Shown: positions 27,556 to 35,976 of the stretch, piece after piece
Layout of the letters: every line of letters starts with the position of its first letter
How positions within the stretch are numbered: position 1 is the stretch's first letter
NCBI RefSeq assembly: GCF_009905605.1
Contig: NZ_JAAAKZ010000017.1
Location: 39,172 to 103,171 of the forward strand
Direction: 5' to 3'
Source: Runella sp. CRIBMP
GTDB lineage: Bacteria > Bacteroidota > Bacteroidia > Cytophagales > Spirosomataceae
DNA length: 64,000 nucleotides
Notes under the pieces: model-generated
Seen by the model: only the letters and a program-made list of their open reading frames with translations
What the model was told of the DNA's origin: nothing
The model's database searches: none
Program-made: the position numbers and the translations under genes

Positions 27556-28428
27556 TTACACCACTTTATAATTCTTGTATTCACCAATATACCAGCCCGT
27601 CAGTTTGGCGACCCAAAGTTTCAGTCGGTATTTTAGGCTCAGGTTTTTATGAGAAATGTCGTGGCTGAACTGCCAATTTTGTCGCTTCAACCGCGCTTGC
27701 ATTATGTGGGGATGCGTACCCGTAAATTTGGCCAGAGAATCAATTTGTGAATAATCAAAACCCTCAGAGGAGACTTTAATGTGCTTTTCGGGATCGCCTG
27801 GGTGCCAATATTTATGAATATGAAGGTGTTTTTGCTGCATCACACGCGGGTCTTTCACCCATCCGTAATGATAAACACTCGCTTCAATAGGCTTGACGCG
27901 CAGCTTTTGGTTGTCGTTTTTCCGAAACCCTTGCGCATCACGGTATGAATAGATGTTTTTGTTGTTTTTGACAATGCGTATTTCTTGGCGATACCATTGG
28001 GGCGAGTCGCCCACGTAATCGTATGAACCGTAAAAATGGATGTACTTAAACAAAAGACCGTCAACGTTTTCGTCATTTTTCCAGCTTTGCATGGCAGCTT
28101 GGATGGCTGGAAGGTCCTTTTCGTGGATTACTTCGTCGCCCTGAATGTAAAATGCCCAGTCTGATTTTTCGGAAATTGCCTGAAAAGCCTTGTCGGTTTC
28201 TTTGGCATAGACCGTCCCGCCTTCCCGCAATGACTCATCCCAGATTGTTTCGATGATTCGAATTTTTACGGGATCTATTTCTTGAATGAGTTGCAGGGTT
28301 TCATCTTCACTTTTCCCGACGGCCACCACAAACTCATCGCAAATGGGTAAAATAGAGGTGATTGCCTCCACAATCGGGAAGTCAAATTTGACGGCGTTGC
28401 GAATAAAAGTAAAGCCTGTAACGTGCAT
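27556..28428 (-). CDS. family 2 glycosyltransferase-like protein
   Basis: A 290-residue protein with a GT-A-like N-terminal half. MHVTGFTFIRNAVKFDFP opens the nucleotide-binding fold, DEFVVAVGKSEDETLQLI follows, and FYIQGDEVIHEKDLP (about 115-129) is where the metal-binding acidic motif is expected. The C-terminal region is basic and His-rich (HLHIHKYWHPGDPEKH). Substrate and acceptor are unknown. The start at 28428 is chosen because the 27 residues before it have no family counterpart and are of low quality. No other glycan genes are nearby. Confidence 0.75.
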   Translation of the reverse strand: MHVTGFTFIRNAVKFDFPIVEAITSILPICDEFVVAVGKSEDETLQLIQEIDPVKIRIIETIWDESLREGGTVYAKETDKAFQAISEKSDWAFYIQGDEVIHEKDLPAIQAAMQSWKNDENVDGLLFKYIHFYGSYDYVGDSPQWYRQEIRIVKNNKNIYSYRDAQGFRKNDNQKLRVKPIEASVYHYGWVKDPRVMQQKHLHIHKYWHPGDPEKHIKVSSEGFDYSQIDSLAKFTGTHPHIMQARLKRQNWQFSHDISHKNLSLKYRLKLWVAKLTGWYIGEYKNYKVV

Positions 28429-28641
28429 TTTGTTTCGGTTGTCGGTTGTCTTTTGGCCAAGAAATCGGAGGATGGTTGACGAAAAATCTATGAGGTAGGT
28501 GGTACGCAAAGGTAAGGGCTTTCTTCCGTTTTATGGCGCTTTTTGTCCGTTTCAAAAACCTTGACTTTGATATTGGTCATAGGTTATGTTGTTTTGAATC
28601 GTAATCATTGCCATTATATTTAGGAACCTAGTTCATACAGC

Positions 28642-30009
28642 ATGATGAAAAAGACAACGCTGATTTATATTCTCGTTCTCTCGTTATCGCATCCCATTTT
28701 TAGCCAAACTGTTATCAAGGATGTAAATGAAGCGATTGAATTGGCCAAAAAAAATAATCTTGACCTTCAAATTTCACGACGAACCGCTCAGGTACAGCAG
28801 TGGAATGTGACGGCGGCTAAAGGCGCCCGGTTGCCGCAGTTAAAATTGACGACGGCCTTTGATTATAATTTTGTCTTACCTACGCAGTTGATTCCTGCGC
28901 AGTTTTTTGGTGGTAGAGAAGGGGAGTTTCGCAGTATTCAATTCGGCGTTCCGTTCAACCTCACGGCAGGTCTGGAAGGAAATGTTCCCCTTTGGAATGC
29001 GGGCTTAAAACAGGAGGTAGAGATTGCCAAAGCCAACCAAAAAATCGGTATTTTACAAACCCTAGTCTTGCAAGATGACCTCAGCACGCAAGTCGCACGG
29101 TTGTATTTTGCGACGGTTTTTACCCAACAATACATTACCATTACCCAACAAAATCTTGCCAATACTGACAGCATTGCTCGTATAGTTGCGGAGCGCAAAG
29201 AAAAAGGCCTGATTGACCAACTCGAATACAATCGTGTGCGCTCCACGCGTTTGGCCATCGAAGACGTACTTCATCAAAATGAAATGGCGTATCAAAAGAA
29301 CCTGAATCAGTTAAGGGTGGTTGTAGGCGATTCCTCTGTCATTACCTCATCCTCTGCCCTTCTACTACTATCAGGAGAAGGGAGTACACTCCAAAAAGAG
29401 CCCCCCTTCTCCTTAGACAAGGAGAAGGGGCTGGGGCGGTCCGTCGTTACGGATGAGGTGGCTGTTCCCCGCCTTCAACTCCGGGCGGCGCAGTTTTCGT
29501 TGGCCAAAGAGCAGGTTAAAAAAGAGCAAAAGCTCCGATTACCTACGCTTTCAGCCTACGCCCGTTATTCTGAACAGGCGCAGCGAAACCAATTGAATTT
29601 TCTGAATTTCAATGAAAAATGGTTTGGAATTGGCGTAGCGGGGCTGCGTTTTGAAGCACCGATTTACAGCGGACGGATTCGGGAAAGCGGCATTGCCCGC
29701 GCTCGGGTCAACGCTGACATTGCACAAATGCAACTTGACAACGAAAAACGCAAATATGAATCTGAAACGCAGGATTTGCTCATTACTTACAATCAATCGC
29801 TTAACTCGCTGAAAATTAACCGGGAGGCGTATCAATTGAATGAGGAAAACATGCAATTAGTGCTCATTAAGTACAAAGGCGGTATCCTGAGTTATGACCA
29901 ATACCTGAATGTGTTCAATGAAGTGCTCAACGCCCAAAATAAATACCTCCGCACGTTGGCCGATGTAATGATCAATGGCAAACTGCTGGAAATCAGAAAT
30001 TCCTATTAA
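28642..30009 (+). CDS. TolC-family outer-membrane protein with an inserted repeat
   Basis: A 455-residue outer-membrane efflux channel with a signal peptide ending near SQT (residues about 1-22). TolC repeats begin at VNEAIELAKKNNLDLQIS and, in the second half, at RLQLRAAQFSLAKEQVKK. First gene of a plus-strand operon with an HlyD adaptor, an unknown protein and MacB-type ABC genes; its stop overlaps the next possible ATG by one base. Residues about 235-273 are encoded by a palindromic DNA repeat and are low in family character. They fall between the two TolC repeats, where an insertion may be tolerated. Confidence 0.87.
   Translation: MMKKTTLIYILVLSLSHPIFSQTVIKDVNEAIELAKKNNLDLQISRRTAQVQQWNVTAAKGARLPQLKLTTAFDYNFVLPTQLIPAQFFGGREGEFRSIQFGVPFNLTAGLEGNVPLWNAGLKQEVEIAKANQKIGILQTLVLQDDLSTQVARLYFATVFTQQYITITQQNLANTDSIARIVAERKEKGLIDQLEYNRVRSTRLAIEDVLHQNEMAYQKNLNQLRVVVGDSSVITSSSALLLLSGEGSTLQKEPPFSLDKEKGLGRSVVTDEVAVPRLQLRAAQFSLAKEQVKKEQKLRLPTLSAYARYSEQAQRNQLNFLNFNEKWFGIGVAGLRFEAPIYSGRIRESGIARARVNADIAQMQLDNEKRKYESETQDLLITYNQSLNSLKINREAYQLNEENMQLVLIKYKGGILSYDQYLNVFNEVLNAQNKYLRTLADVMINGKLLEIRNSY
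29344..29459. repeat. 116-bp palindromic interspersed repeat inside a tolC gene
   Basis: The ends ACCTCATCC (29344-29352) and GGATGAGGT (29451-29459) are perfect 9-bp inverted repeats. Inside are two hairpins: CCCTTCT/AGAAGGG (29357-29363 / 29376-29382) and a perfect 12-bp stem CCCCTTCTCCTT/AAGGAGAAGGGG (29403-29414 / 29419-29430) with the loop AGAC. The reading frame stays open through it. Confidence 0.75.
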
Positions 30010-30041
30010 TGACAGATTGGAGATTATTAGACCTCATAGCA

Positions 30042-31148
30042 ATGGAAAAGACAGTTATTCGCTTATACACTTATTTACTCATTCTCTCCTTATTTTTTGT
30101 GGGTTGTCAACCAAAGTCCGAAACGACCTCGCCCGCTTATAAAGACCTTACCGAAGCAGTCTACGCTTCGGGGAATGTGTTTCCGAAAAATGAGTACAAA
30201 GTCGTGGCCAATGCCGATGGGTATTTGCAGCAGCAGTCGGTCAATGAAGGAGATGTGGTGAAAGGGAATCAACTGCTGTTTTCGCTCGAAAGTCTCTCGC
30301 AGGATGCCCGGGCCGAGGCGGCCGCCAATATTTACCGCCAGGCCGAAGCCAATTATGCGGATGGCTCACCGATTTTAGCCGAGTTGGAAGCGGCCCTGCG
30401 CAGCGCCCGTACTAAGTTGGAAAATGACTCGGTCAATTACTTTCGTTATAAGGCGCTGTACGAACAAAATGCCACGTCTAAGGCCGATTTGGAACGCGTG
30501 GAATTGGCTTATCGTACGGCCAAAAATGATGTGTCGGCGCGTCAGAAAGCCCTGGCCAGGACCAAAAGCCAATTGTATGTCGACTTACAGAACACACGTT
30601 CCAATTTTCGGGTAAATGCCCGTGAAGGCGATAATTATCGGATTCGGAGCATCGAGGCGGCGCGGGTGTATGAAGTCTATAAAAAAGTGGGAGAATTGGT
30701 CCGTAAAGGCGAAGCCATTGCGCTGTTGGGAAATCCCAACGAAGTATATCTGCAATTGGCGGTGGACGAAACGGATTTTTCCAAACTCAAAGAAGGGCAG
30801 GATGTATTGATTAAAATGGATGCTTATGGCGACAAAGTGTTTAAAGCCAAAGTCACCAAGATTTATCCAAAGCTCAACAAAGTAGACCAGTCGTTTAGGG
30901 TTGATGCCGATTTTGTGGGCGAAAGTCCCTTGGCCTATTACGGCCTGACGGTCGAAGCCAACATCGTTATTTCCAAAAACCCTAAAGCATTGACCATTCC
31001 CAAAGCCTATTTGGTGGGAAAAGACAGTGTGTGGATTGAAGAAGGTAAAGAAAAGAAAAAGATAAAAGTGCTAAAAGGGGCCGAAAACTTTGAATTGGTA
31101 GAGGTTAAAGCAGGGCTGACGGAGAAAAGTGTATTGGTAAAAGAGTAA
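30042..31148 (+). CDS. HlyD/MacA-type efflux adaptor lipoprotein
   Basis: A 368-residue membrane-fusion protein. Lipobox FFVGC (C22), first lipoyl half (YLQQQSVNEGDVVKGNQLLF, about 62-81), a long helical hairpin (about 90-190), second lipoyl half (VYKKVGELVRKGEAIALLGN) and a beta-barrel (VYLQLAVDETDFSKLKEGQDV). It bridges an inner-membrane ABC transporter to TolC. The start at 30042 gives a clean lipoprotein signal; the ATG at 30009 adds eleven residues. Neighbours show it serves the MacB-like permease at 31615. Confidence 0.87.
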   Translation: MEKTVIRLYTYLLILSLFFVGCQPKSETTSPAYKDLTEAVYASGNVFPKNEYKVVANADGYLQQQSVNEGDVVKGNQLLFSLESLSQDARAEAAANIYRQAEANYADGSPILAELEAALRSARTKLENDSVNYFRYKALYEQNATSKADLERVELAYRTAKNDVSARQKALARTKSQLYVDLQNTRSNFRVNAREGDNYRIRSIEAARVYEVYKKVGELVRKGEAIALLGNPNEVYLQLAVDETDFSKLKEGQDVLIKMDAYGDKVFKAKVTKIYPKLNKVDQSFRVDADFVGESPLAYYGLTVEANIVISKNPKALTIPKAYLVGKDSVWIEEGKEKKKIKVLKGAENFELVEVKAGLTEKSVLVKE

Positions 31149-31162
31149 AAACAACGGATGCT

Positions 31163-31576
31163 ATGCCCGACTATGCACAAATCTTTGATGGAGACTGTCC
31201 CATCACCAAACCTGAATTTGAGGCCTGGCACCAACGCACGGTACTGGAAATGCTCATCGAAATGCCGAATTTATCCGTGGGGTGGGCCGCTAAAGTGCTG
31301 AATTATTTTTTAAAAACTACAGTCAACGTAGCCGGTTTCGGGCGTCCCGATCTGTTCAAATGGATTCACCCGGTGGTCGACAAGGGCTTATGGGAAGGAA
31401 TCGAAGATGCTTACAAAGACCGCCGGGATATTTTGGCAAAGACCCATTATCGCCAAAAAGTAGCAGACATTATCACGTATAACGACTACAGAACCATCAT
31501 CGAGGGCCTCGAACTCATTGCTCAGGAGCGCGGGTATTTGCCGGTAGATGTGGAAGAATTTTGGAAAGAAAAATAA
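31163..31576 (+). CDS. conserved-looking protein of unknown function in the MacAB-like operon
   Basis: A 137-residue soluble protein, acidic at the N-terminus, with no signal peptide or membrane segment. I recognise no family. Visible features are a helical VGWAAKVLNYFLKTTVNV (about 33-50), an aromatic GFGRPDLFKWIHPVVDKGLWEG (about 52-73) and a C-terminal helix ending VEEFWKEK. It starts 14 bases after the adaptor stop and ends 38 bases before the permease start, so it is embedded in the operon. It is too small for an enzyme domain I can name. Confidence 0.7.
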   Translation: MPDYAQIFDGDCPITKPEFEAWHQRTVLEMLIEMPNLSVGWAAKVLNYFLKTTVNVAGFGRPDLFKWIHPVVDKGLWEGIEDAYKDRRDILAKTHYRQKVADIITYNDYRTIIEGLELIAQERGYLPVDVEEFWKEK

Positions 31577-31614
31577 GCGATAAACGGGCCTCTTTTTTCG
31601 AAAAAACAAAAACC

Positions 31615-32871
31615 ATGAACCTCAATCTCTCCTTCCAAATTGCTAAAACCCACCTTTTAGCCAAAAAACGCCAAACGTTGGTGGCCATGTTGGGCGTCAC
31701 CTTTGGGATAGCGATGTTTATCGTCATGATTAGCTTCATGCAGGGCGTCAACCAATTTTTGGAAGATTCCGCGCTGGATGCCAGTCCACACGTACGCATT
31801 TACAACGATGTCAATACCCAGCGGCCTAGCATCCTTGATGCGGTTGAAAATGGTGACGACCAAATAAACATTGTCTATCACCAAAAACCCAAACAACAAC
31901 TGACCCGCATCAAAAACGGGCTACAAATGGTGAGCATGATTGAGCAAATGCCGGGCGTGTTGGGTGTTTCGCCAGAGGTAAGTTCGCAGGCATTTTTCAA
32001 TAATGGCCCCATTCAGATTTCGGGCGTGATTGCGGGGATTGATTACCCGCGCGAAAACCGATTGTATAATCTGGATAGCCGGATAAAAACGGGCAGTTTT
32101 AAGTCGCTTTTGGCCAATCCCAACGGCATTGTGTTAGGGGCTACATTGGCCCGAAAACTGAATGTAAAAGTGGGTGATAAAGTAAGCGTTACGACACCAC
32201 TCGGTGGCAATATCACTTTACGGGTAGTCGGTACTTTTGGATTTGGCATTGGTACGGTCGACAATATTCGTTGTTATACGAGCATCAGCACGGTGCAGGA
32301 GATACTCGGAAAAGACGCGAGTTATATCACTGATATTCACATCAAAATGAACGACCCGTTGCAAGCCATTGCCTTTGGTAAAAATCTCAGCAAGCAATTC
32401 AATACCTATACCGAAGATTGGTCTACGGCCAATCAGGCCATTCTGGCGGGCGAGAAAATCCGTAATGTAATGACGTTTGTGGTGTCCATGACACTGCTAG
32501 TGGTGGCAGGTTTTGGAATTTACAACATCATGAACATGAACGTTATTAATAAACTCAAAGACATTGCCATTCTGAAAGCGACGGGTTTTGGCGGCAAAGA
32601 TGTGGTGGCGGTATTTCTGTTGCAAGCCATCATCATTGGCTTGGCGGGAGGATTGTTGGGGTTGGTTATTGGATTCGGAATCAGCTATCTTTTGTCCATT
32701 TCCCCGTTTGAAACGGGCGATATGATTAGTCTCAAAACATTTCCCGTGGTTTTTCGCGTCGAATATTACGTGATGGGGCTGGCTTTTGGCTTGATTACGA
32801 CCATTTTAGCGGGGTATTTCCCTTCCAAAAAAGCCTCTAAAATTGACCCGGTAGCGATATTGAGAGGGTAA
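31615..32871 (+). CDS. MacB/LolC-type ABC transporter permease
   Basis: A 418-residue inner-membrane protein of the FtsX/MacB class. TM1 is at about 20-42 (LVAMLGVTFGIAMFIVMISF), a periplasmic MacB_PCD domain spans about 45-270, and three C-terminal TM segments lie near 285-310, 330-360 and 385-410. The last loop ends in FPSKKASKIDPVAILRG, the usual MacB coupling tail. Family members are mechanotransmitters moving lipoproteins, peptides or drugs via TolC. The start at 31615 removes an 18-residue Lys-rich extension that would overlap the previous gene. Confidence 0.9.
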   Translation: MNLNLSFQIAKTHLLAKKRQTLVAMLGVTFGIAMFIVMISFMQGVNQFLEDSALDASPHVRIYNDVNTQRPSILDAVENGDDQINIVYHQKPKQQLTRIKNGLQMVSMIEQMPGVLGVSPEVSSQAFFNNGPIQISGVIAGIDYPRENRLYNLDSRIKTGSFKSLLANPNGIVLGATLARKLNVKVGDKVSVTTPLGGNITLRVVGTFGFGIGTVDNIRCYTSISTVQEILGKDASYITDIHIKMNDPLQAIAFGKNLSKQFNTYTEDWSTANQAILAGEKIRNVMTFVVSMTLLVVAGFGIYNIMNMNVINKLKDIAILKATGFGGKDVVAVFLLQAIIIGLAGGLLGLVIGFGISYLLSISPFETGDMISLKTFPVVFRVEYYVMGLAFGLITTILAGYFPSKKASKIDPVAILRG

Positions 32872-32914
32872 TTGTTTTTTTTCTGTGTCTGCTTAGCAAC
32901 AAACAACACTAACC

Positions 32915-33601
32915 ATGAGCAATACGGTTCTTCAAGCCAGCCATATCAACAAATACTTCTACGAGCCAGAAAAGTTTCAGGTGTTGGAGAATGTCAACTT
33001 TGAAGTGAAAAAAGGGGAGTTTTTGTCAATCGTCGGTAAATCTGGTTGCGGCAAGTCTACATTGCTGTATATCCTTTCGACCATGGATACCGACTACGAA
33101 GGCAATCTGGAAATGAACGGCAGTCGCCTCACGGGCCTCAGTCAAGACCGCCTTGCCGACTTTCGCAATGAGCATCTGGGCTTTGTGTTTCAGTTTCACT
33201 TTTTGCTGGCGGAGTTTACGGTATTACAAAATGTGATGTTGCCCGCGCAAAAATTGGGAAAATACAGCACCAAAGAGATTGAAGCGCGCGCCTACGAAAA
33301 ACTAAAATTGGTCAACATGGAAGACTACGCCCGAAAGCAATCTTCCAAACTGTCGGGCGGACAGCAGCAGCGTGTAGCCATTGCCCGTGCGCTCATCAAC
33401 GACCCCACCATCATCATGGGCGACGAGCCCACAGGCAACCTCGACAAAGCCAATTCAAATTTGGTCTTTGATATTTTTCGTAAAATCTCCCACGAAAACC
33501 ATCAAACCATCATCACCGTTACCCACGACCCCGACTTCGCCAAAGGAGGCGATAGAATCATTGAAATGTCGGATGGGAAGATTGTGAGCGGGGGAAGGTA
33601 G
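32915..33601 (+). CDS. MacB/LolD-type ABC transporter ATPase
   Basis: A 228-residue nucleotide-binding subunit. Walker A is GKSGCGKST (41-49), the Q-loop is [13 protein letters not shown], the ABC signature is [15 protein letters not shown], and Walker B is [12 protein letters not shown], followed by an H-loop in TVTHDPD. Separate ATPase and permease genes resemble LolCDE/YknYZ rather than fused E. coli MacB. It follows the permease by 43 bases and closes the operon. Cargo is unknown. Confidence 0.93.
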   Translation: MSNTVLQASHINKYFYEPEKFQVLENVNFEVKKGEFLSIVGKSGCGKSTLLYILSTMDTDYEGNLEMNGSRLTGLSQDRLADFRNEHLGFVFQFHFLLAEFTVLQNVMLPAQKLGKYSTKEIEARAYEKLKLVNMEDYARKQSSKLSGGQQQRVAIARALINDPTIIMGDEPTGNLDKANSNLVFDIFRKISHENHQTIITVTHDPDFAKGGDRIIEMSDGKIVSGGR

Positions 33602-33634
33602 CGATAAGTCGTTGCAACCTTCAAATTATCACTT

Positions 33635-34807
33635 TCACTCCACCAAATGCCCCACAAACTGGGCGGTATTGTCAATGATTTTTCCACCACGACGGTAGCC
33701 CAGACCGCAAGCGTCGCCCGCCCAAAACACGCCAGCTTGGTAGCGCTGGCCGAGGGCGTCGCGCGGGAACTCTACGTATTCCTGATAGATTTTGTCATAA
33801 TCCCCGTAATCGCCGTCGGCGGCCGTGATGACCGTGCCGTTGGTTTCCAGAATGCGTACATTGGCCCCTTCCCGGCCAAAGAGTACCTTTTCCACACTTA
33901 CTTTGTTGGGAAGCGGCTGTGCCGTAGTGGGCAACAAAAGAGGGTGATTCGGGTACAAATCCCACAACAATTTCAAGATATATTTTGATTGAAACAACAG
34001 CGTATACGCGGGGTTGATGATGACCGCTTTGCCGTTTTTAACGATTTTTGTTAATAATTCCGCCAATTCAGGTTCGTCGTAGCCGATGTATTCCCAGGGT
34101 ACGAGCTTAAACCAAAAGTCAAATTGCTCAAACTTCCCGTTTTTGAGATTTTGCTTGAAAATCCCTTCGGTGGCCGTAAATTCCACTTCGTCCATGTAGC
34201 TGAATTCTACGTCAAAACCAGCTTCACGAGCGGCTTCTCCGAGTACGGCCACGTTGGTGTCGTCTTCGGGGGCGTCGCGCATGGTTGAGAACAGCAGTGT
34301 GGGCGTGAGGTGCATATTGCGGCGGCGAAGCTCGGCAAACTGCTCTTTCAAGGCCTCATACACATTGTTGAACTGCTTGCTTTCATCCATGTGGTTGGCC
34401 TTGAGGTGCGCCCATTGCACTACGGCCGTTTCGGGAATGCAGGTAGCAGTGTCGGCGTTGAATTCAATGAGTTTGATGGGTTCTCTGCTTACGCCTCCCG
34501 CCAAGTCAAAACGCCCATAGATGTGCCAATGACGGTCGTCTTCCCACGTCAGTTTTATTAATTCAATGAGACTTTCTGGAATGCCCATTTCCTTCCACAG
34601 ATTGCGGTCAATGGCGTGTTGAGCGGCCTCTGCATAAATCTCATACAGTTCGTTGGCGGCATTGTAATAAGCGTCTGCTTCGTAGGTCTTCACCGTGACC
34701 GCCTCATTGGTCAGGTAAGGTAACGTATCAGCCCCGAGCATCCAGTCCCAGCCTACATTACGCAATTGGGCTTCCGGGCTGTTATTCAAATATCTTGTGT
34801 TGATCAT
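33635..34807 (-). CDS. ygiC: glutathionylspermidine synthase-like ATP-grasp protein (YgiC type)
   Basis: A 390-residue protein of the glutathionylspermidine synthase preATP-grasp family, without the amidase domain. Conserved pieces are HWHIYGRFDLAGG, LIEFNADTATCIPETAVVQW and FKLVPWEYIGYDEPEL, plus a C-terminal Gly-rich region with AGDACGLGYRRGGKI. Homologues (E. coli YgiC/YjfC) are peptide-spermidine ligase-like, but their true substrates are unsettled. It lies downstream of a YgiB-like gene in the same order as in E. coli. Confidence 0.85.
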   Translation of the reverse strand: MINTRYLNNSPEAQLRNVGWDWMLGADTLPYLTNEAVTVKTYEADAYYNAANELYEIYAEAAQHAIDRNLWKEMGIPESLIELIKLTWEDDRHWHIYGRFDLAGGVSREPIKLIEFNADTATCIPETAVVQWAHLKANHMDESKQFNNVYEALKEQFAELRRRNMHLTPTLLFSTMRDAPEDDTNVAVLGEAAREAGFDVEFSYMDEVEFTATEGIFKQNLKNGKFEQFDFWFKLVPWEYIGYDEPELAELLTKIVKNGKAVIINPAYTLLFQSKYILKLLWDLYPNHPLLLPTTAQPLPNKVSVEKVLFGREGANVRILETNGTVITAADGDYGDYDKIYQEYVEFPRDALGQRYQAGVFWAGDACGLGYRRGGKIIDNTAQFVGHLVE

Positions 34808-34825
34808 TTATTTATCAAATATAAG

Positions 34826-34889
34826 TTCACGCAGAGCCGCTAAGTCGCAGTGTTTTTGCGTCTCTGCATCTTATGCTTCTTTAAGTGAA
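34826..34889. repeat. imperfect palindromic interspersed repeat
   Basis: TTCAC (34826-34830) pairs with GTGAA (34885-34889), and GCAGAGCCGC (34831-34840) with GCGTCTCTGC (34858-34867), one mismatch. The core resembles the widespread 'acgcagagacgcaaag' class of intergenic repeats. It fills most of the 89-bp gap between the ygiB- and ygiC-like genes. Confidence 0.5.
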
Positions 34890-34896
34890 TAAAAAA

Positions 34897-35523
34897 CTAA
34901 CTCCCAGAACTACGGCTGCGGCTGAAAAATCCACTTCGGCTGCTGCTGGGCCGTGAAGCAAAACTTTTGCGGTGGCTGTGGTAACTTTCATGAATACCAG
35001 CCGAACGCTGATAAACGGAAGAGTTGGCATAAGCCCCTGAGCTGTATTGGCGCTCGCGCCCTTCATTATAGAATTGAGAATTATTGTTCCGACCCAACAT
35101 GTAGCCCATGCCGCCCCACAGCAGAGCATTTGATAATGAACTACTGTGATGATGATGCGAATGGTAGTGATTCGGGTTGTTGTAATAGTCGCGGGTGGTC
35201 GAGTCGGTTTTGACCAATCTTTGTGCTTCCGCCACGGTGAGCGTGTCGCGTCGCCCGTCAAAATAACGTACTATGGCGCCCGCTTCTTTATCACTACTCA
35301 CGGCGACTTCGTCCGTGATTTTATACTCACCGGGTTTCATTTCGGTGATGTACGTTTTTACAGGACGTCCTTTAAAAGGGGCCTCCTGTTGCTTTTGCTC
35401 GTCGTCGGAACTGCCGCAGCTTTGGAGCATCATTCCTCCGTTCAATAACGCCACCGTCAGGGCAGCGCCGATTGTAATGTCTTTGACAGTCTTGACGACG
35501 GCCCCTTGACGTTTAGGTGTCAT
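34897..35523 (-). CDS. YgiB-like (DUF1190/UPF0441) membrane-associated protein
   Basis: A 208-residue protein. The N-terminal segment TIGAALTVALLNGGMMLQSCG (about 17-37) is a membrane anchor or lipoprotein-like signal. An acidic/Gln stretch follows, then a small folded part (YITEMKPGEYKITDEVAVSS, about 58-77). The Gly/Ser/His/Arg-rich tail contains HYHSHHHHSSS and a run of Ser-Arg repeats. Such a tail and a downstream ygiC are typical of YgiB/UPF0441 proteins. Function is unknown. The similarity is partly compositional, hence the moderate confidence. Confidence 0.65.
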   Translation of the reverse strand: MTPKRQGAVVKTVKDITIGAALTVALLNGGMMLQSCGSSDDEQKQQEAPFKGRPVKTYITEMKPGEYKITDEVAVSSDKEAGAIVRYFDGRRDTLTVAEAQRLVKTDSTTRDYYNNPNHYHSHHHHSSSLSNALLWGGMGYMLGRNNNSQFYNEGRERQYSSGAYANSSVYQRSAGIHESYHSHRKSFASRPSSSRSGFFSRSRSSGS

Positions 35524-35976
35524 GTGTGTAAAGGTTGTTTGATAATCAACGATAAAGTTAATGTTTCATGGCTGAAAAAGGTAATGTAAAGGTAAGGTAT
35601 TGATTTAAAGGCCACCAACGAAATCGGATGAACAGCCATTTTTTTGAAAGTCGCTCTTGTAAACCTTGGATGAACGGTAAAAGAAAGAATGCGCCAGACG
35701 GTTTGAACGGGTGCACTCAGGCAGCCAGATGCAGTATCACGCTGACCGACGGTTAAGAATCGTCAGACGCATGGTTCCTTCGAACAGGTTAGGAAGTCTT
35801 GTTCCTAGCCCTCTCTCACAGATGGAAGAAAGTTTGCTCTGTAACTTTCTAACTACCGCTTCACTATATGTTTTTAGCATTAAAAATGCCTTTAAGAGTA
35901 GCTTTAAAAGGTTTTCACCCTATATTTACGGCCGGTTTAAAAAAAACGTTAATTCACCAATAAATTCATAATCCCA
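35524..35976. other. 453-bp intergenic region before mdh, possible structured RNA
   Basis: No coding sequence is apparent. Pairings can be drawn at 35689-35693 with 35768-35772 (ATGCG/CGCAT) and 35697-35703 with 35758-35764 (7 bp, one G-U) around a 54-base interior. Farther on, GAAAGTT (35829-35835) pairs with AACTTTC (35843-35849), competing with ACAGA/TCTGT (35818-35822 / 35838-35842). A weak stem CCTTT/AAAGG (35889-35893 / 35907-35911) before TTTT could terminate it. TATATTTA at 35921-35928 may be the mdh -7 element. Confidence 0.35.

Noticed and set aside
35641..35860. tRNA, tmRNA, RNase P RNA or 4.5S RNA in the mdh upstream gap
   Set aside because: No T-loop consensus, no RNase P 'gaggaaagtc'-type core and no SRP 'ggaagcagcca' tetraloop region could be found, so only a generic structured-RNA candidate is kept.
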